From the NCBI RefSeq assembly GCF_000333035.1, contig NZ_BANU01000013.1:115099-179098 (forward strand): DNA of 64,000 bases. Reading direction: 5' to 3'. A model generated the notes under the pieces. That model ran no database searches. It saw only the letters and a list, made by a program, of their open reading frames with translations, and was not told the DNA's origin. How positions within the stretch are numbered: the first letter of the stretch is position 1; the number at the start of each line of letters is the position of its first letter. This document shows positions 37,604 through 44,515 of the stretch, one piece after another. Made by a program: the position numbers and the translations under genes. This DNA comes from Gordonia sihwensis NBRC 108236. Its GTDB lineage: Bacteria > Actinomycetota > Actinomycetes > Mycobacteriales > Mycobacteriaceae.

Positions 37604-40600
37604 TCAATGCGGCGGGAGTGCCTTCTTCCAGGCCTTGTGCCAGTTGAGTTCGACTCCGCTCACGTCGGTGTTAGCGAGGTCGACGTCGCGGAAGTAGTCG
37701 GTGAGGTAGCGGACCTCGTCGTGATCGGGGCCGTCGGGGCTCACCGAGACCATCGCGAGCCGGTGGTTCTCACCGGTGTTCTTGCCCTGGAGCACCTGGT
37801 TGTAGGAGACGAAGAAGGTGTCGGCGCCGGCGATCCGGCCCTTGACCTCGATGTACACCGATGGTGCACGACCGCCGTCCGCAGCCGGAGCCGGAACGGA
37901 GAGGACGTCGTATCCGGGGTTGTTGTGCGGCATCTCCTCGGGCATGCGGGCCAGGGCGCACTCGGCACGCAGCACCGCGTCGACGGCCCGCCGGTCGGTG
38001 GCCGTGGTGTCGGCGGCGTGTCGGCCCACCGACTCGCCGAGCATCCCGGCGGGGACCACGAGAACCGCGGTCTCCAGCCTCGGCGGGCGTGCGGTGAGGA
38101 CACGCTCGTCGGCGAGCTCGCGCAGGCGGCGCCCGAGCCTGGCCTCCAACTCGCGCGCCCGCCGCTCGAGCCGTTCCGGGCTGAGGCGCCGCCCGCGCGT
38201 GGTCTTGCCGGCCGCCGATTCTTCACGCCGGCGTGCGACTTCGGAGTCCAGGTAGTTGATCTGCTCGATCAGCCGTGTGCGCACCGCTCTCTCGGTCCGC
38301 TCGACGTCGGGGACCACGCGGTCGCGGACCTCGCTCAGGTGACGGGGCACCGCGGTGGACGCGGCCCACGACAATGCCTGGTCCGTCAGTGAACGGCCGA
38401 CGAACGAGTCTAGCCCGCGGATCGGCGCGCCCTCCGGGATCGGCTGCAGGTCGAGATGCGGCGCCGGACCGGCATCGGCGACGGACCCGTCGGCGTCGAT
38501 CGAGACGAACGCGAATCTCTTGCTGACCACGGTCCCGGAGCCGTCGACGATCTCGGAGGTCAGGGCGAAGATCGCGCGCGGGGCGGTGCCGGGATCGGTC
38601 GGGTCGAGCAGTGTGGCGCCCGCGGCGAGGACGTCGGCACTCCCGTCCAGGACGGAGTCGATCACGGCGTCGAGCAGCGGGTGCCCGGGTGCCAGGAGGT
38701 CGGCGCGCACGGCGCCCGACGACACCGCCGACGGCTCGAACGTGACGCGCTCGTACGCCCTCGTCACCGGCCGCCCCGCGTGCTCCCGGCGGATGTCTCG
38801 ATGACGCAGCGGCGCCGGAACATTCGAGATCTGGAACCGGTGGCGCTCCCGCTTCGACAGCCGACCGCCGAGCGCGGTGAACGCATCGGTGAAGAACTGC
38901 GCGATGTAGTGCGGCTGCAACCTGCGCGCGGTCGCCTCGTCCATCTCGCGGCGCAGACGCGCCATCTCGAGCGGATCGAGCGTCTCGCGGGCGAGTGCGC
39001 GCTCGGTGACGAGCGTGTCGCAGCCGGAAGCCACCTCGGCGTCGACGATGCGCTCGATCTCGTCGATCCGCGCGGGATCGTCGCCGTAGAGCACCGCATC
39101 CCACAGCAGGTCGCGCAGCGGCCGGCCGGCGAACGCTTCGTCGCCGAGAACGTCGAACAGCTTGCCGCCGTAGGCCGAACGTTGCTGCTCCATCTTCTCG
39201 AGCAGACGCGTGTAGACCTGACCTTCGCGAGTCTGGGCGGCCACGATGTTCCACAGGCGGCACACGTTCTTCTGCCCGATGCGGTGAATGCGGCCGAAGC
39301 GCTGCTCGAGTCGGTTCGGATTCCACGGCAGGTCGTAGTTGACCATCAGGTGCGCGGCCTGCAGATTGAGCCCCTCGCCGGCGGCGTCGGTGGCCACCAG
39401 CACCAGCCGCGACGGTTCGTTGGTGAACTGCTCCCGGATCGCGACGCGCTCGCCGCGCCGCGTGCCGCCGTGAATCGTCAGCACCGCGTCGTCGGAACCG
39501 AGCACATTGCGGATCTGCGCGGTGAGGTAGTCGAGCGTGTCCTTGTGCTCGGTGAACACGATGAGCTTGCGCGGACGACCGTCCTTGCCGCGCAACAGTT
39601 CTCGATCGGTCAGCAGTGAACGCAGCTCCGACCACTTCCGGTCGATGCCGCGGTCGCGCACACGGGTCGCCAGCGCCACGAGGTCTTCCAGGATCGCGAT
39701 CTCGGTGTCGAGTTCGGCGACGGTGCGTGCGGCGGTCGCCGCGTCGACCACTTCCTCCTCGATGCGCTCGTACTCCTCGGCGCTGTATTCGTCGGGATCG
39801 TCGAAGGCGTCGGCGGGCGGCAGCGGCATCCGATCGTCGACGGGGATCCGGCCGGCGATCAGGTCGGCACGACGCGAGGCGAGCCGATCGCGGCGACGCT
39901 GCAGACTTCGCAGCACCGCGTGGGTGCTCGACGCGAGCCGGCGCTGGAGGACGGTGAGCGCGAACCCGACGGTGCGGCGTTTGGGGGAGTCGGGCGAACT
40001 CTCCGCACGGTTCATCTCCACGCGCACGTACTGCGTGACGGCCTCGTACAGCTCCGCCTCCCCGTCGGAGAGCTCGTAGGGAACGGTTTCGGCGATCCGT
40101 TCGGGGAACAGCGGCCTGCCCTCGAATGTGAGCAGTTCCTCCTTGACCATCCGTCGCATGAGGCCGGAGGTGTCGGCGACCGCGTCCGACTGCGGGCGGC
40201 CGGCGAATCGGTCCTCGTCGAGAAGGGAGAGGAACAGTTGGAAGTTGTCGTCGTTGCCGGCGTGCGGCGTCGCCGTCATCAGAAGCAGGTTGCGTGCCAC
40301 GCCGCCGAGGACGCGGCCGAGCTTGAACCGCTCGGTCTCCCGGACCTCGCCGTCCCAGCCCTGCCATGACGCGGACATGCGATGCGCCTCGTCGACCACC
40401 ACCAGATCCCACTCGCTCGCCTCGAGGTGACCGATCAGGTCGGGGTCGCGGGCGAGCTGATCCATGCGGGCGATCATGAACGGGTGGGCCGGGAACGGGT
40501 CGCCGCTGGGGCTGGCGTTGATCAGATCCCGGGTCAGGAGAGTGGCTGTGAGGCCGAACTTCTCCGACAGTTCGTCCTGCCACTGTTCCACCAGCCCGCC

Positions 40601-41086
40601 CGGCGCGACGATCAGCAGCCGCGCGAGATCGCCCCGGAGCAGCAGTTCCTTGGCGTACAGCCCCGCCATCACCGTCTTGCCCGCGCCGGGATCGTCGGCC
40701 AGCAGGAAGCGCAGGGGAGTGCGCGGCAGCAGTTCCCCGTACACCGCGCGGATCTGGTGCGGCAGGGGAGAGATGTCGCTGGTTCCGACCGCCGCCATCG
40801 GGTCGTGGGCGCCGGTCATCGCGATGCGCAGCGCCTCCGTCGCGAGGCGGAACGTCCGCGGGTCGGCGTCGAAGGTCCACGAGCGCTCGACATCGTCCTC
40901 GACGACGATGTCAGCGATGTCGTCGGCGAACAGCATCTCCTCGCGGACGCCCAGTCGGTCGTCGCGGACGACCACCGTGGCCGCCGAATCTCCGCTCGGG
41001 ATCACCGCGACGAGGTGGACCGGCTCGCGCCAGCGGCCCGACAAGCGCTGCCCGGGACGCAGATCGGTGAGGGATCGCAGATTCAT
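37604..41086 (-). CDS. SNF2-type DEAH helicase with C-terminal DUF3883
   Basis: 1160-residue translocase, first gene of the module. Walker A DDPGAGKT (131-138), DEAH box VVVDEAHRM (about 229-237), motif III TATPHAG, a helical insert (about 340-450), helicase C lobe ending in QRFGRIHRIGQ. The C-terminal DUF3883 domain holds NPGYDVLS and YIEVKGR, an arrangement like a PD-(D/E)xK nuclease core, so DNA cleavage is possible but unproven. Start ATG 41086 is preferred over GTG 41092 because TATGGT (41093-41098) lies exactly six bases upstream (leaderless). SNF2 helicases of this type occur in DISARM and related defence systems. Confidence 0.86.
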   Translation of the reverse strand: MNLRSLTDLRPGQRLSGRWREPVHLVAVIPSGDSAATVVVRDDRLGVREEMLFADDIADIVVEDDVERSWTFDADPRTFRLATEALRIAMTGAHDPMAAVGTSDISPLPHQIRAVYGELLPRTPLRFLLADDPGAGKTVMAGLYAKELLLRGDLARLLIVAPGGLVEQWQDELSEKFGLTATLLTRDLINASPSGDPFPAHPFMIARMDQLARDPDLIGHLEASEWDLVVVDEAHRMSASWQGWDGEVRETERFKLGRVLGGVARNLLLMTATPHAGNDDNFQLFLSLLDEDRFAGRPQSDAVADTSGLMRRMVKEELLTFEGRPLFPERIAETVPYELSDGEAELYEAVTQYVRVEMNRAESSPDSPKRRTVGFALTVLQRRLASSTHAVLRSLQRRRDRLASRRADLIAGRIPVDDRMPLPPADAFDDPDEYSAEEYERIEEEVVDAATAARTVAELDTEIAILEDLVALATRVRDRGIDRKWSELRSLLTDRELLRGKDGRPRKLIVFTEHKDTLDYLTAQIRNVLGSDDAVLTIHGGTRRGERVAIREQFTNEPSRLVLVATDAAGEGLNLQAAHLMVNYDLPWNPNRLEQRFGRIHRIGQKNVCRLWNIVAAQTREGQVYTRLLEKMEQQRSAYGGKLFDVLGDEAFAGRPLRDLLWDAVLYGDDPARIDEIERIVDAEVASGCDTLVTERALARETLDPLEMARLRREMDEATARRLQPHYIAQFFTDAFTALGGRLSKRERHRFQISNVPAPLRHRDIRREHAGRPVTRAYERVTFEPSAVSSGAVRADLLAPGHPLLDAVIDSVLDGSADVLAAGATLLDPTDPGTAPRAIFALTSEIVDGSGTVVSKRFAFVSIDADGSVADAGPAPHLDLQPIPEGAPIRGLDSFVGRSLTDQALSWAASTAVPRHLSEVRDRVVPDVERTERAVRTRLIEQINYLDSEVARRREESAAGKTTRGRRLSPERLERRARELEARLGRRLRELADERVLTARPPRLETAVLVVPAGMLGESVGRHAADTTATDRRAVDAVLRAECALARMPEEMPHNNPGYDVLSVPAPAADGGRAPSVYIEVKGRIAGADTFFVSYNQVLQGKNTGENHRLAMVSVSPDGPDHDEVRYLTDYFRDVDLANTDVSGVELNWHKAWKKALPPH

Positions 41087-41125
41087 GTGCACACCATAGT
41101 GGGCGCATCGGACAGTTCCCGCGTC

Positions 41126-41170
41126 GCGGTGGTGCTACTTGCGGTGGTGTTACTTGCGGTGGTGCTACTT
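41126..41170. repeat. 15-bp tandem triplication with repeated stop codons
   Basis: Three copies of GCGGTGGTGYTACTT; read on the minus strand they give AAG-stop-CAC-CAC-CGC three times in frame. The first copy met by the ribosome holds the natural stop of the right DUF4261 gene. Likely slippage product. Confidence 0.8.
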
Positions 41171-42037
41171 ACGTCCGAACCAGCGCCGCTTCCTCGGCTG
41201 CGCCGGCTCGTCGGCGAGTTCGGGTTCCGGGAAGTCCTCTCCGACGAACTCCAGCGACAGGACGGTCTTGTCCGCGTCGACCTGCGACGGCGCGTGGTGC
41301 GCGACGATCTCGGCGGCCTCCGTGGCGCCCAGCGTGTCGCCGTCGCCGATCACCGGGCCGTTCTCGAGAAGGTAGATCGCGGTGTTGACGATGCGGCCGA
41401 AGGTGTCCTCGGCGGACTCGTGCGACTGCACGATCTCGACGTCTGGCAGCCCGAGCATGTCGAGTCCGCGCGTATGTCCGGTCATGATGCCGTCGGGTCG
41501 CGGCGCGACGTTCAGGGCCACCCACGCCGGGAGCATCGGATCGGGGAGCGTCTCGATCGCCAGGTCGCGGAACAGCGGAGGCAGGATCACGTGATTCGCG
41601 CTGCCGAAGTACACGGCGACGATCGACTCCGACAGTGCCACCGCGGCAGCGATGACCTTCGACAGCAGGACCGCATCGGCGATCGCCTCGACATGGTTCG
41701 TCTCATGTCCCGGCCGGACGACGGTGACGATGGTGTGCGCCGAGTAGTCGGCGGGCGCCGGAGTGTGATCGGGCCACAGCCGGCTGTACTGGGCGATCTC
41801 GGCGAGGTCGTCGCCCACCGGTGCCGCGATCCCCATCAGGAAGATCTGCCGGTCGCCGTACGCCAACGCCAGGGGCGAGTCGGCGTCGTCGGCCGCCCCC
41901 GACCCGGCAGCAGCGTCGCCGACGCTCAGCAGATCGGCGTCCAGGTCCGGGAAGTCGCTGAGCATCTGTGCGGCGAGGCGCTCGGCGGAGAGTGCGGGAT
42001 CGAGTCGGCTCTGGAACAGCATCGCGAGGCTGGGCAC
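41165..42037 (-). CDS. DUF4261 protein, right island flank
   Basis: 290-residue paralogue of the protein at 28605-29501. It shares the N-terminal LFQSRLDP block, the central VALSESIVAVYFGSANHV and the C-terminal ENGPVIGDGDTLG, and ends in a basic RKRRWFGRK. Start GTG 42037. It lies 79 bases upstream of the helicase gene on the same strand, so it could head the module's transcript, and 82 bases below the tRNA operon terminator. The role is unknown; the pair brackets the whole defence module. Confidence 0.78.
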   Translation of the reverse strand: MPSLAMLFQSRLDPALSAERLAAQMLSDFPDLDADLLSVGDAAAGSGAADDADSPLALAYGDRQIFLMGIAAPVGDDLAEIAQYSRLWPDHTPAPADYSAHTIVTVVRPGHETNHVEAIADAVLLSKVIAAAVALSESIVAVYFGSANHVILPPLFRDLAIETLPDPMLPAWVALNVAPRPDGIMTGHTRGLDMLGLPDVEIVQSHESAEDTFGRIVNTAIYLLENGPVIGDGDTLGATEAAEIVAHHAPSQVDADKTVLSLEFVGEDFPEPELADEPAQPRKRRWFGRK

Positions 42038-42118
42038 TGGAGTCCGGTCCTTTGCAGTGGGGTTCGAGGGGCGGTCCGGCCGAAGCGGAACGCCGTCAAT
42101 CCTGCCAGAACCGGGAAC

Positions 42119-42151
42119 GACGAAGCCCGCCGGATCCCGGCGGGCTTCGTC
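42119..42151 (-). terminator. Terminator of tRNA operon copy 1
   Basis: Perfect 15-bp stem GACGAAGCCCGCCGG / CCGGCGGGCTTCGTC with loop ATC, just after the minus-strand tRNA-Val gene. Confidence 0.8.
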
Positions 42152-42158
42152 TGCGTGG

Positions 42159-42230
42159 TGCGCGATACAAGGATTGAACTTGTGACCTCTTCCGTGTCAG
42201 GGAAGCGCTCTCCCACTGAGCTAATCGCGC
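42159..42230 (-). tRNA. tRNA-Val(GAC), copy 1
   Basis: Seven-base acceptor GCGCGAT/ATCGCGC, anticodon loop CTGACAC (GAC), T-arm TTCAATC, discriminator A and encoded CCA (42156-42158). Reads GUC/GUU valine codons. Third gene of a minus-strand Gly-Cys-Val operon. Confidence 0.93.
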
Positions 42231-42282
42231 GGGTCTTATTGAGTTGGTGCCGTTACTCGAACTCGGTACCGGTGTTCGGTGG

Positions 42283-42353
42283 AGGTGGCGACGGGAATCG
42301 AACCCGTGTGCACGGCTTTGCAGGCCGTTGCCTCACCACTCGGCCACGCCACC
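42283..42353 (-). tRNA. tRNA-Cys(GCA), copy 1
   Basis: Acceptor GGTGGCG/CGCCACC, anticodon loop CTGCAAA (GCA), T-arm TTCGATT, discriminator U as in all tRNA-Cys, CCA encoded at 42280-42282. Confidence 0.94.
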
Positions 42354-42367
42354 AGGTGATCTTTCCG

Positions 42368-42440
42368 AGCGGATGACGGGATTCGAACCCGCGACCCTCA
42401 CCTTGGCAAGGTGATGCGCTACCAGCTGCGCTACATCCGC
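42368..42440 (-). tRNA. tRNA-Gly(GCC), copy 1
   Basis: Acceptor GCGGATG/CATCCGC, anticodon loop TTGCCAA (GCC), T-arm TTCGAAT, discriminator U; the next bases are CGG, so CCA is not encoded here. Confidence 0.94.
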
Positions 42441-42489
42441 ATGCCGGTGAACTCGTCTTGTGGACGCTGTCGCTCACCGGCGAGAACAA

Positions 42490-42519
42490 ACACTAGCGGT
42501 ACGGCGGCGACATTTGCAA
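42490..42519 (-). promoter_or_regulatory. Promoter of tRNA operon copy 1
   Basis: Minus strand TTGCAA (42514-42519), 18-base spacer, TAGTGT (42490-42495). The -10 overlaps the stop codon of the 360-residue gene. The second tRNA operon has the same layout. Confidence 0.55.
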
Positions 42520-43575
42520 ACCGGGGTCCCCGTCGGACCGTGGACTCCGCCAGATCAGCCGCTCCGCCTCGGACGCTCCGAGGTCGCTCGCGGCGAATGC
42601 GGTGACGTCGGCGGCTCGCTGACGGAGATGGTCGGCGACGCTCCGGTCGAATGCGGCGTCGACCCGGGACTCGAAGTCGTCGATCGGGCCAGTGGCGTCG
42701 AGCCAGGCACGTCGGTCGAGCTGTTCTCTGGCGCGGTCGGCGCCCTCGGCGTACGTCAGGAACGCCAGGACTCGATCCGTGAGGGCGTCGGCGCGCTGGT
42801 CCAGGCCGCTCGACTTGTCGATGTAGGCGTTGACGATCTCCGGATCGGATGCGCGGGGGCCGAGGGGCTGCGAACCGAGGATTCGGCGCGCCCTGCGAAT
42901 CGCGGCGGCGGACTCGGCGACCGTCCGAACCTCGGCGTCGAGGTCGATGCGGGCCTGGTATCGATCCAGCAGATCGTCGTGCCATGCCGGGTTCTGGTGC
43001 AGCCGCGCCGCCACCACGGCGGCCAGCACCGCCAGCCGGCCGTTCTCGTCCGCCTGCATCAGCCGTAGCGCGGCCTGCTCTTCGGAGTCCGGTCGGTAGC
43101 GCCGGCGCAGTCGCATGTCGGCGATCTCAGCGGTCTCCACGTGCTCGGGCGGTTCGACGAAAGGGAGCCAACTCAAGCCGACCGCTCGGGCGCGCAGGGT
43201 GAAGTCACGACCTCTCCAGGTGTCCAGCGCCAGCGCCAGGTGGCCGGACACCGTTCCGTCGCGGGCTGTCTCGCCGAACACCGTCTCGCCGCACGGGTCC
43301 GGGCCGCCCGCATCCGCGGCGGCCCGGGCGGCGTCGTCGTACTGCTGCTTGCGGATTCGGCGCGACTCGCGGAGACGCTCGGTGTGCGTCGTGAGTCGCC
43401 GAGCCAGTGCGTCTCGAACGGGCCGTGGGCGGCGAAGCGGGCGTCGGTCGTCGCCGTCGGAGCGTCGGGCATCGCGCGGGCGGTAATCGGAACTGCCGGA
43501 CGCGGGCTGCCGGACAAGGATCGCCACGGCGACCACGACGAGTGCGGCGGCGACGAGCATCAGTGTCATGGACAC
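42493..43575 (-). CDS. Hypothetical membrane-anchored protein between the tRNA operons
   Basis: 360 residues: one N-terminal transmembrane helix (LMLVAAALVVVAVAILV), a basic, disordered stretch rich in Arg/Asp (to about residue 80), then a mostly helical soluble domain (AVGLSWLPFVEPPEH; VLAFLTYAEGADRAREQLDRRAWLDATG). No catalytic motif or family recognised. Start GTG 43575 or ATG 43569; no clear ribosome site. It sits alone between two identical tRNA operons, so it is either part of the duplicated unit or an insertion between the copies. Confidence 0.7.
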   Translation of the reverse strand: MSMTLMLVAAALVVVAVAILVRQPASGSSDYRPRDARRSDGDDRRPLRRPRPVRDALARRLTTHTERLRESRRIRKQQYDDAARAAADAGGPDPCGETVFGETARDGTVSGHLALALDTWRGRDFTLRARAVGLSWLPFVEPPEHVETAEIADMRLRRRYRPDSEEQAALRLMQADENGRLAVLAAVVAARLHQNPAWHDDLLDRYQARIDLDAEVRTVAESAAAIRRARRILGSQPLGPRASDPEIVNAYIDKSSGLDQRADALTDRVLAFLTYAEGADRAREQLDRRAWLDATGPIDDFESRVDAAFDRSVADHLRQRAADVTAFAASDLGASEAERLIWRSPRSDGDPGLQMSPPYR

Positions 43576-43603
43576 AGCACAGCATGAGGGTCGGACAACG
43601 AGA

Positions 43604-43629
43604 CGAGGCCCGGCGGTCGCCGGGCCTCG
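43604..43629 (-). terminator. Terminator of tRNA operon copy 2
   Basis: 11-bp stem CGAGGCCCGGC / GCCGGGCCTCG, loop GGTC, just after the second tRNA-Val; it differs in sequence from the copy-1 terminator, so it is outside the repeat. Confidence 0.75.
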
Positions 43630-43642
43630 CTGTCGGATCTGG

Positions 43643-43714
43643 TGCGCGATACAAGGATTGAACTTGTGACCTCTTCCGTGTCAGGGAAGCGCTCTCCCAC
43701 TGAGCTAATCGCGC
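43643..43714 (-). tRNA. tRNA-Val(GAC), copy 2
   Basis: Same sequence as copy 1 at 42159-42230; CCA encoded at 43640-43642. Confidence 0.93.
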
Positions 43715-43766
43715 GGGTCTTATTGAGTTGGTGCCGTTACTCGAACTCGGTACCGGTGTTCGGTGG

Positions 43767-43837
43767 AGGTGGCGACGGGAATCGAACCCGTGTGCACGGC
43801 TTTGCAGGCCGTTGCCTCACCACTCGGCCACGCCACC
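43767..43837 (-). tRNA. tRNA-Cys(GCA), copy 2
   Basis: Same sequence as copy 1 at 42283-42353. Two tRNA-Cys genes are unusual for a genome of this type, which usually has one. Confidence 0.94.
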
Positions 43838-43851
43838 AGGTGATCTTTCCG

Positions 43852-43924
43852 AGCGGATGACGGGATTCGAACCCGCGACCCTCACCTTGGCAAGGTGATG
43901 CGCTACCAGCTGCGCTACATCCGC
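43852..43924 (-). tRNA. tRNA-Gly(GCC), copy 2
   Basis: Same sequence as copy 1 at 42368-42440; first gene of the second operon. Confidence 0.94.
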
Positions 43925-43968
43925 ATACCGGTGAGCTGCCTTGTGGGCGTTGCTCACCAGCGAGAAGA

Positions 43969-43998
43969 ACACTAGCGGCACGTATGTCGTCAAGACAA
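43969..43998 (-). promoter_or_regulatory. Promoter of tRNA operon copy 2
   Basis: Minus strand TTGTCT (43993-43998), 18-base spacer, TAGTGT (43969-43974); the leader to tRNA-Gly is about 35 bases. Confidence 0.58.
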
Positions 43999-44114
43999 AT
44001 CGTGAGGTCAGCGACTTACATGGATGTGATTCCGCAGATGGGAGCGTTCTTGGCACCCCGGAGACGGGCTCGCGACCGTTCCTCGCGAGTGTTCCCGGCT
44101 CTCGAGCGGGGGAT

Positions 44115-44143
44115 TTGGTGCCGTCGGCCGCGATGTGTAATCT
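44115..44143 (+). promoter_or_regulatory. Promoter of tRNA-Val(CAC)
   Basis: TTGGTG (44115-44120), 17-base spacer, TAATCT (44138-44143); the predicted start leaves a short leader before 44186. Confidence 0.6.
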
Positions 44144-44185
44144 GTTTTCTCGTGCGACCGACGCAGGTCGTTCATAACTCGATAC

Positions 44186-44257
44186 GGTCCCGTGGCTCAG
44201 TGGAAGAGCGTCCCGTTCACACCGGGGAGGTCGCTGGTTCGATCCCAGCCGGGACCA
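44186..44257 (+). tRNA. tRNA-Val(CAC)
   Basis: Acceptor GGTCCCG/CGGGACC, anticodon loop TTCACAC (CAC), T-arm TTCGATC, discriminator A. Reads GUG, the commonest valine codon in high-GC genomes. Single gene with its own promoter and terminator. Confidence 0.94.
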
Positions 44258-44261
44258 CAAG

Positions 44262-44293
44262 AAGAAGACCCGCAGGTTACTGCGGGTCTTCTT
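44262..44293 (+). terminator. Terminator after tRNA-Val(CAC)
   Basis: Perfect 14-bp stem AAGAAGACCCGCAG / CTGCGGGTCTTCTT with GTTA loop; the A-rich and T-rich arms make it work in both directions. Confidence 0.88.
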
Positions 44294-44431
44294 GCTGTTC
44301 GACGCGCGACTTGCCACTCGACGCGCGAGCGCGATCGCGACTCGACGACGTTCCGCCTCTCCTCCTGCTGTTTCGCAGATCTCGGTCCAGCGAGTGCCTC
44401 CTTTCTCTCTACTTTCGCCCCGCTCGGGGGC

Positions 44432-44460
44432 TTGCCACGACTTCGCATCGACCCTATTCT
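44432..44460 (+). promoter_or_regulatory. Promoter of the iron-regulated ABC transporter operon
   Basis: TTGCCA (44432-44437), 17-base spacer, TATTCT (44455-44460). Start of transcription near 44467, just before the iron box. The preceding stretch 44294-44431 shows no gene. Confidence 0.65.
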
Positions 44461-44475
44461 GAACGCACTTCATTA

Positions 44476-44494
44476 ATAGGTATGGCAAACCTAA
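44476..44494. promoter_or_regulatory. IdeR/DtxR iron box
   Basis: ATAGGTATGGCAAACCTAA matches the IdeR consensus TTAGGTTAGSCTAACCTAA at 15 of 19 positions (AGGT...ACCT arms intact). Lying just downstream of the predicted transcription start, it should give iron-dependent repression of the two ABC genes. Confidence 0.75.
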
Positions 44495-44515
44495 GACACA
44501 TGCGTGAGGAGCGAT

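Larger units (their letters stand above)
42156..42442. repeat. 287-bp direct repeat, copy 1 (tRNA Gly-Cys-Val block)
   Basis: Identical, base for base as read, to 43640-43926, including the spacers between the tRNA genes. Outside these limits the flanks diverge quickly. Confidence 0.9.
43640..43926. repeat. 287-bp direct repeat, copy 2 (tRNA Gly-Cys-Val block)
   Basis: Second copy of the block at 42156-42442, in the same orientation, offset 1484 bases. Confidence 0.9.

Noticed and set aside
38223..40880. 885-codon minus frame within the helicase gene
   Set aside because: Frame-shifted shadow; the helicase frame holds all motifs.
42156..43926. The two tRNA blocks as phage att sites flanking an integrated element
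   Set aside because: The enclosed segment has one hypothetical gene and no integrase, and the repeats contain whole operons rather than a tRNA 3' end; tandem duplication is simpler.
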